Made by a program: the position numbers and the translations under genes
Origin: Rhodospirillaceae bacterium
GTDB lineage: Bacteria > Pseudomonadota > Alphaproteobacteria > Puniceispirillales > Puniceispirillaceae
Reading direction: 5' to 3'
NCBI GenBank assembly: GCA_002731315.1
Contig: PCBG01000014.1
Span: 1-64,000 of the forward strand
Length of the DNA stretch: 64,000 nt
In this document: piece by piece, positions 40,691 through 49,980 of the stretch
How the letters are laid out: the number at the start of each line of letters is the position of its first letter
How positions within the stretch are numbered: the first letter of the stretch is position 1
Notes under the pieces: generated by a model
Seen by the model: only the letters and a program-made list of their open reading frames with translations
Databases searched by the model: none
Told to the model about the DNA's origin: nothing

Positions 40691-41238
40691 AGCAGCTAGC
40701 GCGTGCGGGCGGCGATGTTTTTTGTCTGCACATAGATTCACAGCGCCTCACGCCCCTTTCCCCGGCCATAGCCGGACTTGCCATAACCGGCAAAGGGCCC
40801 GCAAATCGTGAAATCAAGGTAATCAGCGCCAAGGGGGATCGACCTGCCTTCAACGGTTTCGGCTTGGTTACTGTAATATTCAAAATAGCGCGCAGCCCCT
40901 TCAAACTCAATCACAGCCTCCCAATCGAGTTTGCCGGATTCTAGCGTCAGCATACGGGCAAACTCTTCAATATGCTGCGATAGATAGAGCCTCATCGCGG
41001 TATCCACGCGGTCACGTGCGACTCAACGCATCACCGTCAACACCCTGCTGGCGTGGTAGTTTAAGGTGGCGGCAACGGCCACATTTATATCAGCTTCATC
41101 GGCAAGCGCGATTTCGGCAAGGGCGGTACAAGTACCGAAATCCTCGACGCCGAGGCGGCCAGCGCCAGCATCAACCCATTTTCCACTTATATGATTCTGC
41201 CTGTAGGGCCCTATCTCGTTCTCCATTGCTTTTCCCAT
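40691..41238 (-). pseudogene. Aldehyde dehydrogenase remnant with large internal deletion
   Basis: The first part reads as an ALDH N-terminus (YRQNHISGKWVDAGAGRL, LAEIALADEADINVAVAAT). After a frame change near 41028 it continues EEFARMLTLESGK, ARYFEYYSNQAETVEGRSIP and GADYLDF. The sequence then jumps directly to the C-terminal motif PFAGYGKSGYGRGKGREAL, a TGA stop and the usual YVQTKN tail. About 300 residues, including the catalytic Cys and Glu regions, are missing. The gene is non-functional. Confidence 0.88.
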
Positions 41239-41412
41239 TATTCCAGAACGCCGGAGTTATACAGTGTCGGAAGTGCTGAACTTTCATTGTTGCGGACCCT
41301 TGCGCAGCCCTCAAGACTGTCAATTGCGTGTCGCAGGAAAAGGGTTTAATCAGCTAAGTGACGAAATAATCGATCTTAAATCACGTGCAACGTGGATAAT
41401 GGGAACAAACAG

Positions 41413-42651
41413 ATGTGTGTTGTGATTGTAGGTGCCAGCCATGCTGGCATTGCCTGTGCCGAGGCTTTGCGCCAGAACGGCTTTGACGGCGGTATCACCA
41501 TGATTGAGCGGTTGCCCGGCCTACCGCTTGAACGCCCACCGCTGTCTAAGACATTTTTGGGTGCAGACCCGTCAGATGATGCGCGATTTGCCTTTCGCGC
41601 GGCAGACTGGTTCGAGTCACGGTCGATAAGTCTGCGATCCGGCCTCATGGTAACCGGCATTGATGCCGATGCGCGCCGGCTGTCAACCGATGACGGCAGA
41701 ATATTTGAGTATGGCCAGCTTGTGTTGGCGACCGGCGCGACACCCCGCCGTCTGCCATCTACCGAGGGGCTTTCGGGTGTTTTCGAATTGCGCCACCCGG
41801 GTGACGCACGCGCCATACGCGATGCGCTGGCGCATCATCGAAATGCGGTAATTGTTGGGGGTGGATATATTGGCCTTGAGGTGGCCGCCAGCCTAGTTAA
41901 GCGCGGTGTGACGGTATCGGTGATTGAGGCCGCGGACAGGGTGCTGCCACGGGTGGCCAGCCCGCCCATCTCGGCATTTTTTGACTCGCGTCATCGCGAA
42001 TCTGGTGTTGACCTGCATATTGGTGACGGGGTGGCCGATATCCTGTCAAACGGTACGGCGTTCGCCGGTGTCCGCTGTACAGGGGGGGCTAAAATCAAGG
42101 CAGATATGCTGGTTGTTGGAATCGGAGTAACGCCAGAAACGGAGCTTGCCACCATGGCGGGATGCGCAACTGGTAACGGCATTCTGGTTGGCGCAGACAT
42201 GGCGACGAACATCGACGGAATCTATGCCATTGGCGATGGTGCATTGATAACAGAAAATGCAGCGCCGGCCATCGGCCCGTCACCTCTCCGGATTGAATCG
42301 GTGCATAATGCGCAGGATTCAGGCGCACGCGCTGCGGCGACCATCAACGGGCATCAACCGCCGCCGCATCAGGCCCCATGGTTTTGGTCGGAACAGTATG
42401 ATGTGCGGCTGCAATCAGCTGGGATTGTGCCAGCGGCAGCGAATGATGTTGTATATGTCCGGCGACCGGGCAAGCGTGAACCGGGTTTCTCGGTATGGAC
42501 TGTTGCGAGCGGCAATTTCTGCGCTGTCGAAGCGGTGCAGGATCCAGCGGGGTACATGCTTGGCAAAAAATGTCTTGAGCGCGGCCTGTCGCCGGATCCG
42601 GCGCAGATTGCTGACCCTAATTTTGACATGAAATCATTTGTCGCGGGATAG
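41413..42651 (+). CDS. FAD-dependent ferredoxin/rubredoxin reductase-type oxidoreductase
   Basis: A 412-residue pyridine nucleotide-disulfide-type flavoprotein that passes electrons from NAD(P)H to a ferredoxin. The FAD motif is VVIVGASHAGIACAEALRQ and the NAD motif AVIVGGGYIGLEVAASL. A further FAD site is GIYAIGDGA. The C-terminal domain (WFWSEQYDVRLQSAG) matches reductases of Rieske-type oxygenases. No oxygenase or ferredoxin is in the window. ATG 41413 was used; GTG 41392 is an alternative. Confidence 0.88.
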   Translation: MCVVIVGASHAGIACAEALRQNGFDGGITMIERLPGLPLERPPLSKTFLGADPSDDARFAFRAADWFESRSISLRSGLMVTGIDADARRLSTDDGRIFEYGQLVLATGATPRRLPSTEGLSGVFELRHPGDARAIRDALAHHRNAVIVGGGYIGLEVAASLVKRGVTVSVIEAADRVLPRVASPPISAFFDSRHRESGVDLHIGDGVADILSNGTAFAGVRCTGGAKIKADMLVVGIGVTPETELATMAGCATGNGILVGADMATNIDGIYAIGDGALITENAAPAIGPSPLRIESVHNAQDSGARAAATINGHQPPPHQAPWFWSEQYDVRLQSAGIVPAAANDVVYVRRPGKREPGFSVWTVASGNFCAVEAVQDPAGYMLGKKCLERGLSPDPAQIADPNFDMKSFVAG

Positions 42652-42728
42652 ACGGCGCAAAAACTCGGCAAGGTTAATCATCTTGCCTGTTAGGCAGGAA
42701 TGCCTGCACAGTTGAAGCGGTAAAGGCA

Positions 42729-43817
42729 ATGGCTTGTATCAGCCAGGCCAGCATGGAGTTGATGGTTATGAACTATGCAGGAATGACTCGTGGAAATACA
42801 TCAGCACGTGTCGATATGCGCAGTGATACGGTCACTAGACCAACTGATGGCATGCGCGCCGCCATGATTTCGGCCGAGATAGGTGATGATGTCTATGGTG
42901 ACGATCCCACGGTAAACGCCCTTCAGAACCGGGTGGCGGGGATGCTCGGCAAAGAAGCAGCGCTGTTCATGTCGAGCGGCACGCAGTCAAACCTTTGCGC
43001 TATGCTGGGTCATTGCGCGCGGGGTGAGGAAATCCTGACCGGCAGCGAGTATCATGTGTTCATTGACGAGGCCGGCGGTGCATCGGTGCTTGGCGGGATC
43101 ATGTTTGCCCCGATGCCGATTGCCGAGGATGGCAGTCTCAACCCGGACGATATAGACCGGACAATCAAGCCGGATGATGAGCATTGCCCTATTTCAACTT
43201 TGCTGACCCTTGAAAATACCTGGCATGGACGTGTTATCCCGCCCGAGAAGATCCATGCTGCGGCGCAGCGTGGCAAGGACCATGGGCTGGCAGTGCATTT
43301 TGACGGTGCCCGTATGATGAATGCCTGTGTTAAGCTTGGCATGTCGCCGGCGCAACTGACAGCGGGTGCGGATTCAGTGTCGATGTGCATGTCAAAAGGG
43401 CTCGGCGCACCAGCAGGCACTGTTCTGGCGGGTTCAAAGGCACTCATCCGACGGGCGCATCGTGCGCGCAAACTGCTGGGTGGCGGCATGCGGCAGGTTG
43501 GCGTTCTGGCGGCAGCGGCGCTCTATGCGCTGGACCATCATGTCGAGCGGTTGGACGATGACCATGCTAATGCCATTCGTCTTGGTGAACAGCTGCGCAA
43601 GCTGGACAAGCTGGATGTCGATATGGATGTGGTGGACAGCAATATGGTGTTTGTGAACATCCCCGAGGGGGCTTCAACGCGGTTGCAGGCCTATTTGCAC
43701 GAGCGTGGTATTCTGGTGAACGCTGCCGAACCACAAATGCGTCTTGTTACCCATCTTGATTGCGGCGCTGATGAGGTGGATTTGTTTGTGGATGAAATCC
43801 GAGGCTTTTTTGCCTGA
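42729..43817 (+). CDS. ltaE: L-threonine aldolase, PLP-dependent
   Basis: Cleaves L-threonine to glycine and acetaldehyde. The 362-residue protein starts after an unclear N-terminal ~25 residues with VDMRSDTVTRPTDGMRAAM. GDDVYGDDPTVNALQ and FMSSGTQSNL follow, and the PLP lysine is in SMCMSKGLGAPAG. The C-terminal small domain follows. Several in-frame ATGs lie between 42729 and 42810; the conserved part begins near residue 27, so 42783 is also possible. It precedes a GcvT-family gene, so the two may share C1/glycine metabolism. Confidence 0.9.
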   Translation: MACISQASMELMVMNYAGMTRGNTSARVDMRSDTVTRPTDGMRAAMISAEIGDDVYGDDPTVNALQNRVAGMLGKEAALFMSSGTQSNLCAMLGHCARGEEILTGSEYHVFIDEAGGASVLGGIMFAPMPIAEDGSLNPDDIDRTIKPDDEHCPISTLLTLENTWHGRVIPPEKIHAAAQRGKDHGLAVHFDGARMMNACVKLGMSPAQLTAGADSVSMCMSKGLGAPAGTVLAGSKALIRRAHRARKLLGGGMRQVGVLAAAALYALDHHVERLDDDHANAIRLGEQLRKLDKLDVDMDVVDSNMVFVNIPEGASTRLQAYLHERGILVNAAEPQMRLVTHLDCGADEVDLFVDEIRGFFA

Positions 43818-43901
43818 ACCGATCCAGCTTGTGACGGATTGTGGATATTGTCCTTAATTGCCTGTGGCAGTCTCCAAGTTCGATGATGCGAGGGTTTTAC
43901 G

Positions 43902-45011
43902 ATGTCTATTGCGCTTTCCATCGGGCCAAGGGTCCGTAAAAGCCCGTTTTTTGAAGCCGCACGCAAAGCCGGCATGTCCAGCGCCAGCGTTTATAATCAT
44001 ATGTATATGCCGACCGGCTATGGTGACCCGGCTGCCGAATATGACAGGTTGGTGAACCATGTCGCGATGTGGGATGTCGGTGTTGAACGGCAGGTGGCGC
44101 TCAAAGGGCCGGATGCGCTGGCGCTGGCGCGTTATCTGACACCACGCAATCTAGATGGGATCACCATCGGGCAGGGAAAATATGCGCCGATCTGCAATTA
44201 TGAAGGCATATTGATCAATGATCCGGTCTTGCTGCAGGTCGGCGAGCATGAATTCTGGTTTTCCATCGCCGATAGCGATATTGCCCTCTGGGCAGGTGGT
44301 ATTGCTGGCGCTCGGGGTATGGATGTGCAGGTTTTTGAGCCCGATGTCTCTCCGCTGGCCGTACAAGGTCCGAAGTCATTAGACGTAGTAGCCGATCTTT
44401 GTGGCGATTGGGTCCGGGATCTGAAATATTTCGCCTTTCGCGAACATGAACTGAACGGCATTCCGTTCATCTTGGCGAGGTCTGGTTGGTCAAAACAGGG
44501 CGGTTTTGAATTCTATCTTCGTGATAGCAGCAAGGGTGCGGCCCTGTGGGATAGGGTGGCGGAAGCTGGCAGGCCTTATGGCATTGGCCCTGGCACACCC
44601 AATTACATTGAACGGGTGGAAAGCGGATTGGTGTCCTATGGCGCAGATACTGATGAGATGACAAACCCGTTTGAGTTGGGGCTCGACAGGTTCATAAATG
44701 TTGATCAGCCACATGATTTTGTCGGCAAACCAGCACTGCAAGCAATCCGTGACAAGGGGGTGAGCCGCCGGTTCATGGGACTGCTAATTGGGGGTGAGCC
44801 GTTTGTCACCACCAATGAAAACTGGTGGGATCTAAGCTGGAACAGCGCTTGTGTCGGTTATGTATGCGCCAGTGCCTATTCGCCGCGTGCACAATCCAAT
44901 ATCGCCGTCGCCATGGTGAATATGGATGCGATTGCTCCCGGAACAGCAGTGAATGTTCATACCGAAAACGGCATCCGTCAGGCGGAAGTAGTGCAGCTGC
45001 CCATCGTCTAG
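43902..45011 (+). CDS. GcvT-family protein resembling DMSP demethylase (DmdA)
   Basis: A 369-residue aminomethyltransferase-fold protein. It matches DmdA-type sequences at IGPRVRKSPFFEAARKAG, YNHMYMPTGYGDP, WDVGVERQVALKGPDALA, LINDPVLL, FWFSIADSD, EPDVSPLAVQGPKS and SGWSKQGGFE. DmdA uses tetrahydrofolate to demethylate dimethylsulfoniopropionate, a marker of marine bacteria. Several paralogues of this family act on other N- or S-methyl substrates, so the substrate is not settled. It lies 84 bp after the threonine aldolase gene. Confidence 0.72.
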   Translation: MSIALSIGPRVRKSPFFEAARKAGMSSASVYNHMYMPTGYGDPAAEYDRLVNHVAMWDVGVERQVALKGPDALALARYLTPRNLDGITIGQGKYAPICNYEGILINDPVLLQVGEHEFWFSIADSDIALWAGGIAGARGMDVQVFEPDVSPLAVQGPKSLDVVADLCGDWVRDLKYFAFREHELNGIPFILARSGWSKQGGFEFYLRDSSKGAALWDRVAEAGRPYGIGPGTPNYIERVESGLVSYGADTDEMTNPFELGLDRFINVDQPHDFVGKPALQAIRDKGVSRRFMGLLIGGEPFVTTNENWWDLSWNSACVGYVCASAYSPRAQSNIAVAMVNMDAIAPGTAVNVHTENGIRQAEVVQLPIV

Positions 45012-45067
45012 CGGCCACCTAGCCAGCCAGTGACAGTCGCTGCACCTCAATTTATCGATCTTGGATT

Positions 45068-45277
45068 TTATTCAACTAGAGATAAATTCACAGCAGCCAA
45101 TCGGCCATTGCGTTGTTCCGCAAGTTCATAAGAGACACGCTGCCCCTCATTCAACTCGTTAAGTCCCGAATTTTGGACGGCGGTAATATGCACGAATACA
45201 TCACTGCCTTCTTCATCCGGATTGATAAAGCCATACCCTTTCTGGGTATTGAACCATTTTACAGTGCCCTCAGACAT
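45068..45277 (-). CDS. Cold-shock domain protein
   Basis: A 69-residue CspA-family RNA/DNA-binding protein with RNP1 KGYGFI and RNP2 VFVHI motifs. The start GTVKWFNTQKGYGF is canonical. It acts as an RNA chaperone. It is convergent with the DmdA-like gene (56 bp). The 5' leader lies in the 323-bp gap beyond 45277, but no cold-shock leader was recognised. Confidence 0.96.
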   Translation of the reverse strand: MSEGTVKWFNTQKGYGFINPDEEGSDVFVHITAVQNSGLNELNEGQRVSYELAEQRNGRLAAVNLSLVE

Positions 45278-45600
45278 TCTATAAAACTCCTTGCACAGCG
45301 TTATCGCCGCTAATATCGCTGCCTAGTCACATATTCCACATGAGCACTGTTCGCACGGGAACAACAATGCACGTTACTTCGCGGCTACTTAATGAGGTAA
45401 GGATTTCAGATCAAAGTCAATCTCTAGCCCTGCGTCAAAAAGCCATCTGCCTAAATTTGGGCTTTAAATGTTGCGTTGGTGTGACAAGCGGCGCGTCAAA
45501 GGCGGCTGTGATGGCTTTCCCCCGGTTCCCCGGTGGCGGTGACACATGGCAGCCAAGATTGCATTCGTGATGTGTTCGCCCGCGGCTAGCAAGCGTTGAA
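45278..45600. other. Gap between csp and the decayed transporter
   Basis: This 323-bp stretch holds the upstream region of the cold-shock gene. I see no convincing gene or RNA. Short open frames here lack family likeness and ribosome sites. It may contain the eroded 5' part of the adjacent EamA/RarD pseudogene, whose N-terminal half is not recognisable. Confidence 0.5.
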
Positions 45601-46353
45601 ATGTCAGGGAGCCGCGCTTTGTCCGCCAGAGATATCCAACCATTCGGCGTAGACATTGCGCTTTCTAAACCCGCTGCGCGTCTTGGTTTCATAATGTCAT
45701 GTGGTCAATTGACCCTGAATGGGGGTGTGTTCGTCTATGCCACCATGTTACGCAAAGTCGATCAGGCGGCACTGGAACATTTCATTTATCCGCTGGTTCC
45801 TGTCATGTTCAGCGCTGCGCTGCGCTGCTATGTTGAAAGCTGGACAGGTTGGGCTGGGTTGTGATTGGACTTGTTGCCCGCGGTGTACTGTTCAAGACGC
45901 GACTGATCGGCGGCGTGCCCTGAATTGCCTTGATCCTTAATGTTTCCGTTGTGCTCTATGCCTTGGCGCTCAAATGGCTGGGCGTTGCCTCCTTGCTGCG
46001 CATGTACATAGAAACGTTGATATTGATCCCGCCTGCCATTCTCTAAATTCTATGGATGTATATAAAAAAGGTGACCGATCTTTTTCCGCAGTGTCGCGAT
46101 GAACACGATGTTCTCGGTGTCGGTCGGTGTCATCACTGTGGCGCCGCGGCTAATGTATCATGCCGGCAACCGCGATCTATAGATCATAGTTGCCGGGCTG
46201 TTGTTTTATGCCAATGCCACAACACAGATGCTGATTGGTATCTAATATTTCCAAGTGCCGTTGCCGCGAAGCGAGGCGGTTACTTTTGGCCTTATCTGGT
46301 GCGGTCTTGCGCTGTATTTTCTCAGCTGCCGCCCAAATGGGCCAGCAGTTTGA
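45601..46353 (+). pseudogene. Decayed EamA/RarD-type transporter
   Basis: Pieces in at least three frames recall RarD: GQLTLNGGVFVYATMLRKVD with FIYPLV, then LIGGVP, ALALKWLG and YIETLILIPPA, then VAGLLFYANATTQMLIGI and AVTFGLIWCGLALYFLS. In-frame stops are at 45921 (TGA), 46044 (TAA), 46180 (TAG) and 46243 (TAA), plus at least two frameshifts. The N-terminal half is missing. It ends 7 bp before the cyclophilin gene. Confidence 0.85.
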
Positions 46354-46360
46354 GTCCGGT

Positions 46361-46876
46361 TCAGTCGATAATTTTGGCGCTGATGATTTGGTCCGGGTTG
46401 GCTGGCGGTTCACCCGGTGTGATGTTGTAGACATTTTCCATGCCGCGTTCGACCTGACCCCAGACCGTGTATTGACCGCTCAGGTGGCCGCATCCGTCAA
46501 AACAGATAAAGAACTGGCTGTCACCCGAATTCGGGTCCATCGCACGGGCCATGCCGACCGTACCAACCTGATATTGATAGTCGGTAAATTCAGCATCGAG
46601 TTTCTGACCGGATCCACCCATGCCGGTGCCGTCTGGATCGCCGGTCTGCGCCATGAAGCCGGGAATAACACGGTGAAAGATGACACCATCATAGAAGCCG
46701 CTACTGGCAAGCTCTGTAATCCGCGCCACATGGTTTGGCGCCAGCTCGGGCAACATTTTGATTTCAATCTGGCCCTTGGTTGTTTCAAGAAGCAGCGTTT
46801 GCCCGCTGTCGGCATTTGTATTGTTTGTCATGATCAGAAAACAGGCTCCTGTTAAAGCTGTAAGAAAAATGCGCAT
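46361..46876 (-). CDS. Periplasmic peptidyl-prolyl cis-trans isomerase (cyclophilin)
   Basis: A 171-residue cyclophilin with a signal peptide (1-22, cleavage near NADSG). Catalytic motif FHRVIPGFMAQTGDPDGTG is present (active-site Arg), as are GTVGMARAMDPNSGDSQFFI and VWGQVERGM. The usual Trp that binds cyclosporin is replaced. It is a periplasmic folding helper of the PpiA type. Its plus-strand neighbour is a decayed transporter. Confidence 0.95.
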   Translation of the reverse strand: MRIFLTALTGACFLIMTNNTNADSGQTLLLETTKGQIEIKMLPELAPNHVARITELASSGFYDGVIFHRVIPGFMAQTGDPDGTGMGGSGQKLDAEFTDYQYQVGTVGMARAMDPNSGDSQFFICFDGCGHLSGQYTVWGQVERGMENVYNITPGEPPANPDQIISAKIID

Positions 46877-46930
46877 GGGTCAATCCGATGTGATGATTGA
46901 GGAAACTAGGAACAAGCCGGTGACAGCACC

Positions 46931-47401
46931 TTAGAACAGCGCGTCAAGCTGTTCATCGCTGAGGTTGCCGGGTACAACGGTTATGGGCACGCGGCACTTG
47001 CTGGCACCGTTGGCCATCAGGAATGTGATAAGAGGACCGGCAGTGTCAGACTTGGTGGCGGCGCCCAGCACGAGAAGACTGATCTGTAACTCTTCGTCGA
47101 TCAAGGTCAGCAATTCCTCGCGCATATCACCTTCGCGCACATACATGACGGGCGTCTCGCCAGTCAGATCGCGTGCGTATTTAGCGTGGATCGCCATTTT
47201 GGTTTCGGCTTCCTCACGCGCTTCGGCGCGCATAATTTCGCCGACGCCCGCCCAATATTCAAAACCCTCGGCAGAAAAGCAATAGAGCAAGCCAACTTTG
47301 CCGCCGACAGCATTTGCCCGGCCACATGCAAAGCAAAGTGCCTGATGCATCTCCTCGGATTCATCGACGACGACTAGAAAAAGCGGATCTTTCTTGGCCA
47401 T
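46931..47401 (-). CDS. Universal stress protein (UspA family)
   Basis: A 156-residue single-domain Usp. The start LFLVVVDESEEMHQALCFAC matches the fold, and the C-terminal part carries LLVLGAATKSD and VPITVVPG. The typical ATP-binding G-2x-G-9x-G(S/T) is degenerate (GAATKSDTAGPLITFLMANG). The role is probably stress adaptation. It lies 17 bp before a TIGR02186-family gene in the same direction. Confidence 0.9.
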   Translation of the reverse strand: MAKKDPLFLVVVDESEEMHQALCFACGRANAVGGKVGLLYCFSAEGFEYWAGVGEIMRAEAREEAETKMAIHAKYARDLTGETPVMYVREGDMREELLTLIDEELQISLLVLGAATKSDTAGPLITFLMANGASKCRVPITVVPGNLSDEQLDALF

Positions 47402-47418
47402 TTGATTGCCCCTTCCTG

Positions 47419-48267
47419 CTAACCGCGGCGGAACGCCGCCGCTGCCAGCCAGCCAGATGCCACCGCAAAGGCAATGGCGAACAGGCCGTAGAACAACGAG
47501 TAGTTATGCGCAAACCGGTAAATCAGCGCGCTCAAACCCGCTTTCATGACCTTCATATCGGTCTTGCTTTCATTTATTGCAACGCCATCTCGGAAATGCA
47601 TCACGCGAATAACATAGGCGCCAGGTGGCACATTGCTGGGAAGGGACAGTGCAGTGCGATACAGCATATCCTGTTGGGTTACCACGGCACCACTCTTGGT
47701 GCTCCACAGACCCATGCGTGTCATATTGCGCGCCAGCCCTTCGGTTTGGGCAGATGTGCCGGCCACGGGGGCGCCGGTGGCACTTTCATCTCCAGAGCCA
47801 TGTCCATTATTAAGTATGGCAGCCTTTGCCATACGCAACCCTTGGGTGTCTGCGCCTATGCCAGCATCGCCGAGCACTTCGCTCGCGGCGATTTCGGTCA
47901 GGGGACGTGTTGAAAACAGATGGTAAAAGCTGGGCACCGCCATCCATTTCACCGTCTCAACATTGACCCAGATGCCGGCTTTCTGTTCTTTGCGGCGCTG
48001 CAGAAGGTCTGTAGACGGGCCACGCACTTCGAGGATCAGATCGTCGCCCGGCATGCCGCGATAGGCGCCAAACAGCAAAAGCTCGGTCCCGTGGTACCCG
48101 CTGGTGATTTCAACGAGATCTTCTGACAGGTCGGCGACAACATGATTGGGCGCGGCCTGTGCCGGGATGACAAATGTCGCTGCGATCAAACCTAGCAGAA
48201 CTGTGAACAGCGCAAGTCCGGCATAGCGCATCTTAAGTCGGATAGGGCGGGTGCGTATGACTATCAT
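47419..48267 (-). CDS. TIGR02186-family membrane protein
   Basis: A 282-residue protein with an N-terminal signal/anchor (~12-38, ending PAQAA), a periplasmic beta-rich domain with SGYHGTELLLFGAYRG and LEVRGPSTDLLQRRKE, and a C-terminal membrane helix at about 252-277. This family always travels with a TauE/SafE transporter in alphaproteobacteria. The gene overlaps it by 4 bp. It is probably an accessory subunit for sulfur-compound export; the substrate is unknown. Confidence 0.88.
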   Translation of the reverse strand: MIVIRTRPIRLKMRYAGLALFTVLLGLIAATFVIPAQAAPNHVVADLSEDLVEITSGYHGTELLLFGAYRGMPGDDLILEVRGPSTDLLQRRKEQKAGIWVNVETVKWMAVPSFYHLFSTRPLTEIAASEVLGDAGIGADTQGLRMAKAAILNNGHGSGDESATGAPVAGTSAQTEGLARNMTRMGLWSTKSGAVVTQQDMLYRTALSLPSNVPPGAYVIRVMHFRDGVAINESKTDMKVMKAGLSALIYRFAHNYSLFYGLFAIAFAVASGWLAAAAFRRG

Positions 48268-49178
48268 CGCAGTAGCTCCACTGACATTAGATCTTCCGGT
48301 ACAACAGCAAGGTCAAACATGATCTTGATGCAGACAGCCAGCACCATGAGCGCCAAAAGGCCGCGCAGCTGCTCGCCGCGCAGGCGCGCGCCAAAACGGC
48401 TGCCAAACTGGGCACCGATAACAGCCCCAAACAACAGCAGCCCGGCCAGAACAAAATCGACTGTTTGCGTCTGGATGGACTGCAACAGCGTGACGTTTGC
48501 GGTTACGAAAATGATCTGGAACAGGGATGTGCCAACAACAACAGCGGTCGGCATGCCAAGCAGATAGATCATTGCTGGCACCATGATAAATCCGCCGCCT
48601 ACACCCATGATGGCCGCCAGAATGCCGACAAAGGCGCCGATGAGCAATGGCGGGATGGCACTGATATAAAGTTTTGAGCGCCGAAACCGCATTTTAAGCG
48701 GCAAGCCGTGGAACCAGTTATGTTGGTGCAGCTTGCGGCGCATCCCGCCAGGCTGTTTTGAACGGATGATAGTCCGCACGCTCTCGGTCAGCATCAGCGT
48801 TCCGATAATGCCCAGAAACACCACATAGGATAACTGGATCACAAGGTCGATCTGGCCGATGGACTGCAGATATTTAAACAGCATTACACCAAGGGACGAG
48901 CCGATGACACCACCTGCCATCAGAATGCCGCCCATTTTGAAATCCACATTACCGCGCCGCATGTGCGCCAGAACGCCAGATACCGATGAAGCCACAATCT
49001 GGTTTGCTTCGGTCGATACTGCCACCGCTGGCGGTATACCAAAAAAGATCAACAGCGGAGTCATCAAAAACCCGCCGCCAACACCAAATAAGCCTGATAG
49101 AAAACCGACACCGCCACCGAGCCCGATGATCACGCCGATATGCATCGACACTTCGGCAATGGGTAAATAGATATACAT
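48264..49178 (-). CDS. TSUP-family sulfite/sulfonate exporter (TauE/SafE)
   Basis: A 304-residue inner membrane protein with about eight helices in two halves. The motif GLGGGVGFLSGLFGVGGGFL near the start and its second-half echo GILAAIMGVGGGFIMVPAMI are the family hallmarks. The start MYIYLPIAEVS at 49178 is typical of the alphaproteobacterial form. It pairs with the TIGR02186 gene and a Usp gene in one minus-strand transcript. Confidence 0.93.
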   Translation of the reverse strand: MYIYLPIAEVSMHIGVIIGLGGGVGFLSGLFGVGGGFLMTPLLIFFGIPPAVAVSTEANQIVASSVSGVLAHMRRGNVDFKMGGILMAGGVIGSSLGVMLFKYLQSIGQIDLVIQLSYVVFLGIIGTLMLTESVRTIIRSKQPGGMRRKLHQHNWFHGLPLKMRFRRSKLYISAIPPLLIGAFVGILAAIMGVGGGFIMVPAMIYLLGMPTAVVVGTSLFQIIFVTANVTLLQSIQTQTVDFVLAGLLLFGAVIGAQFGSRFGARLRGEQLRGLLALMVLAVCIKIMFDLAVVPEDLMSVELLR

Positions 49179-49419
49179 TCAAAAGGAACCGTTGGATCAC
49201 GTTGCCTGGATGCAATGCCAAGCCGAGCTATTCGGAATTGGCCGTATCATATGCGCGCAGCGTTGCCTGATACAACGGGAAAACGACAGCGCTTGTTCAC
49301 CCTCGGACGTCTTGGTCCAAATGATCATGACAGCAGCGGGTCACCGACAGTCAATATTTCTTGCCTTTGATGTGATCACTTGGATTTATCTTATATTCCT
49401 GTCGCGCTATCATACGGTT

Positions 49420-49980
49420 ATGAATTCTTCAAATCTTCACGGGCCGGATGATGCCCTGCGCCAGATCCGCCAACCAGACGCGCAACGTTTCGATATCCGC
49501 ATTGCCAGAGACGGCAGCTGGTTTCATGAGGGTGGGCTAATCAGTCGTCCGGCGCTAGTAAAGCTGTTCGCCAGTGTGTTGTGCCGCGAGCCGGATGGCA
49601 GCTATTGGCTTGTCACACCGGCAGAACGAGGCGCCATCACCGTTGATGACGTGCCTTTCATTGTGGTCGCAATGCAGTGCGAAGGCGAAGGCAAGCAGCA
49701 GCGGATCCGTTTCAATACTAATGTGGAAGATACGTTTCTGCTAGGGCCAAACCATCCCTTGCAGATGCGCCCCCACCGCATGGAAAAGGGCGTGGATGAG
49801 AATGATCTGCGGCCTTATGTCCTGGTGCGCAATAATCTACAGGCACGTCTGGCTCATCCGGTTTTCTATGAACTTGTCGCGTCAAGTATTCCCGGCGCCG
49901 ATGGCCGCTTTGGCGTTTGGAGCGACGGTATGTTTTTCCCGCTGGAGGCTGGCACGGCGGCGGAGGATGACGGCGCATGA
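49420..49980 (+). CDS. DUF1285 family protein
   Basis: A 186-residue cytosolic protein of DUF1285: FDIRIARDGSWFHEGGLI, REPDGSYWLVTPAERG, RPYVLVRNNLQARL and FGVWSDGMFFPL. The function is unknown. The start at ATG 49420 removes ~76 weakly coding residues of a longer frame. It overlaps the NUDIX gene by 4 bp. Confidence 0.9.
   Translation: MNSSNLHGPDDALRQIRQPDAQRFDIRIARDGSWFHEGGLISRPALVKLFASVLCREPDGSYWLVTPAERGAITVDDVPFIVVAMQCEGEGKQQRIRFNTNVEDTFLLGPNHPLQMRPHRMEKGVDENDLRPYVLVRNNLQARLAHPVFYELVASSIPGADGRFGVWSDGMFFPLEAGTAAEDDGA

Noticed and set aside
46235..46855. Plus-strand frame of 206 codons opposite the cyclophilin gene
   Set aside because: It is antisense to a clear cyclophilin; its first part is the tail of the RarD pseudogene.
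47314..47913. Plus-strand frame of 199 codons
   Set aside because: It is antisense to the Usp and TIGR02186 genes and rich in His, Cys and Arg, as expected of a shadow.
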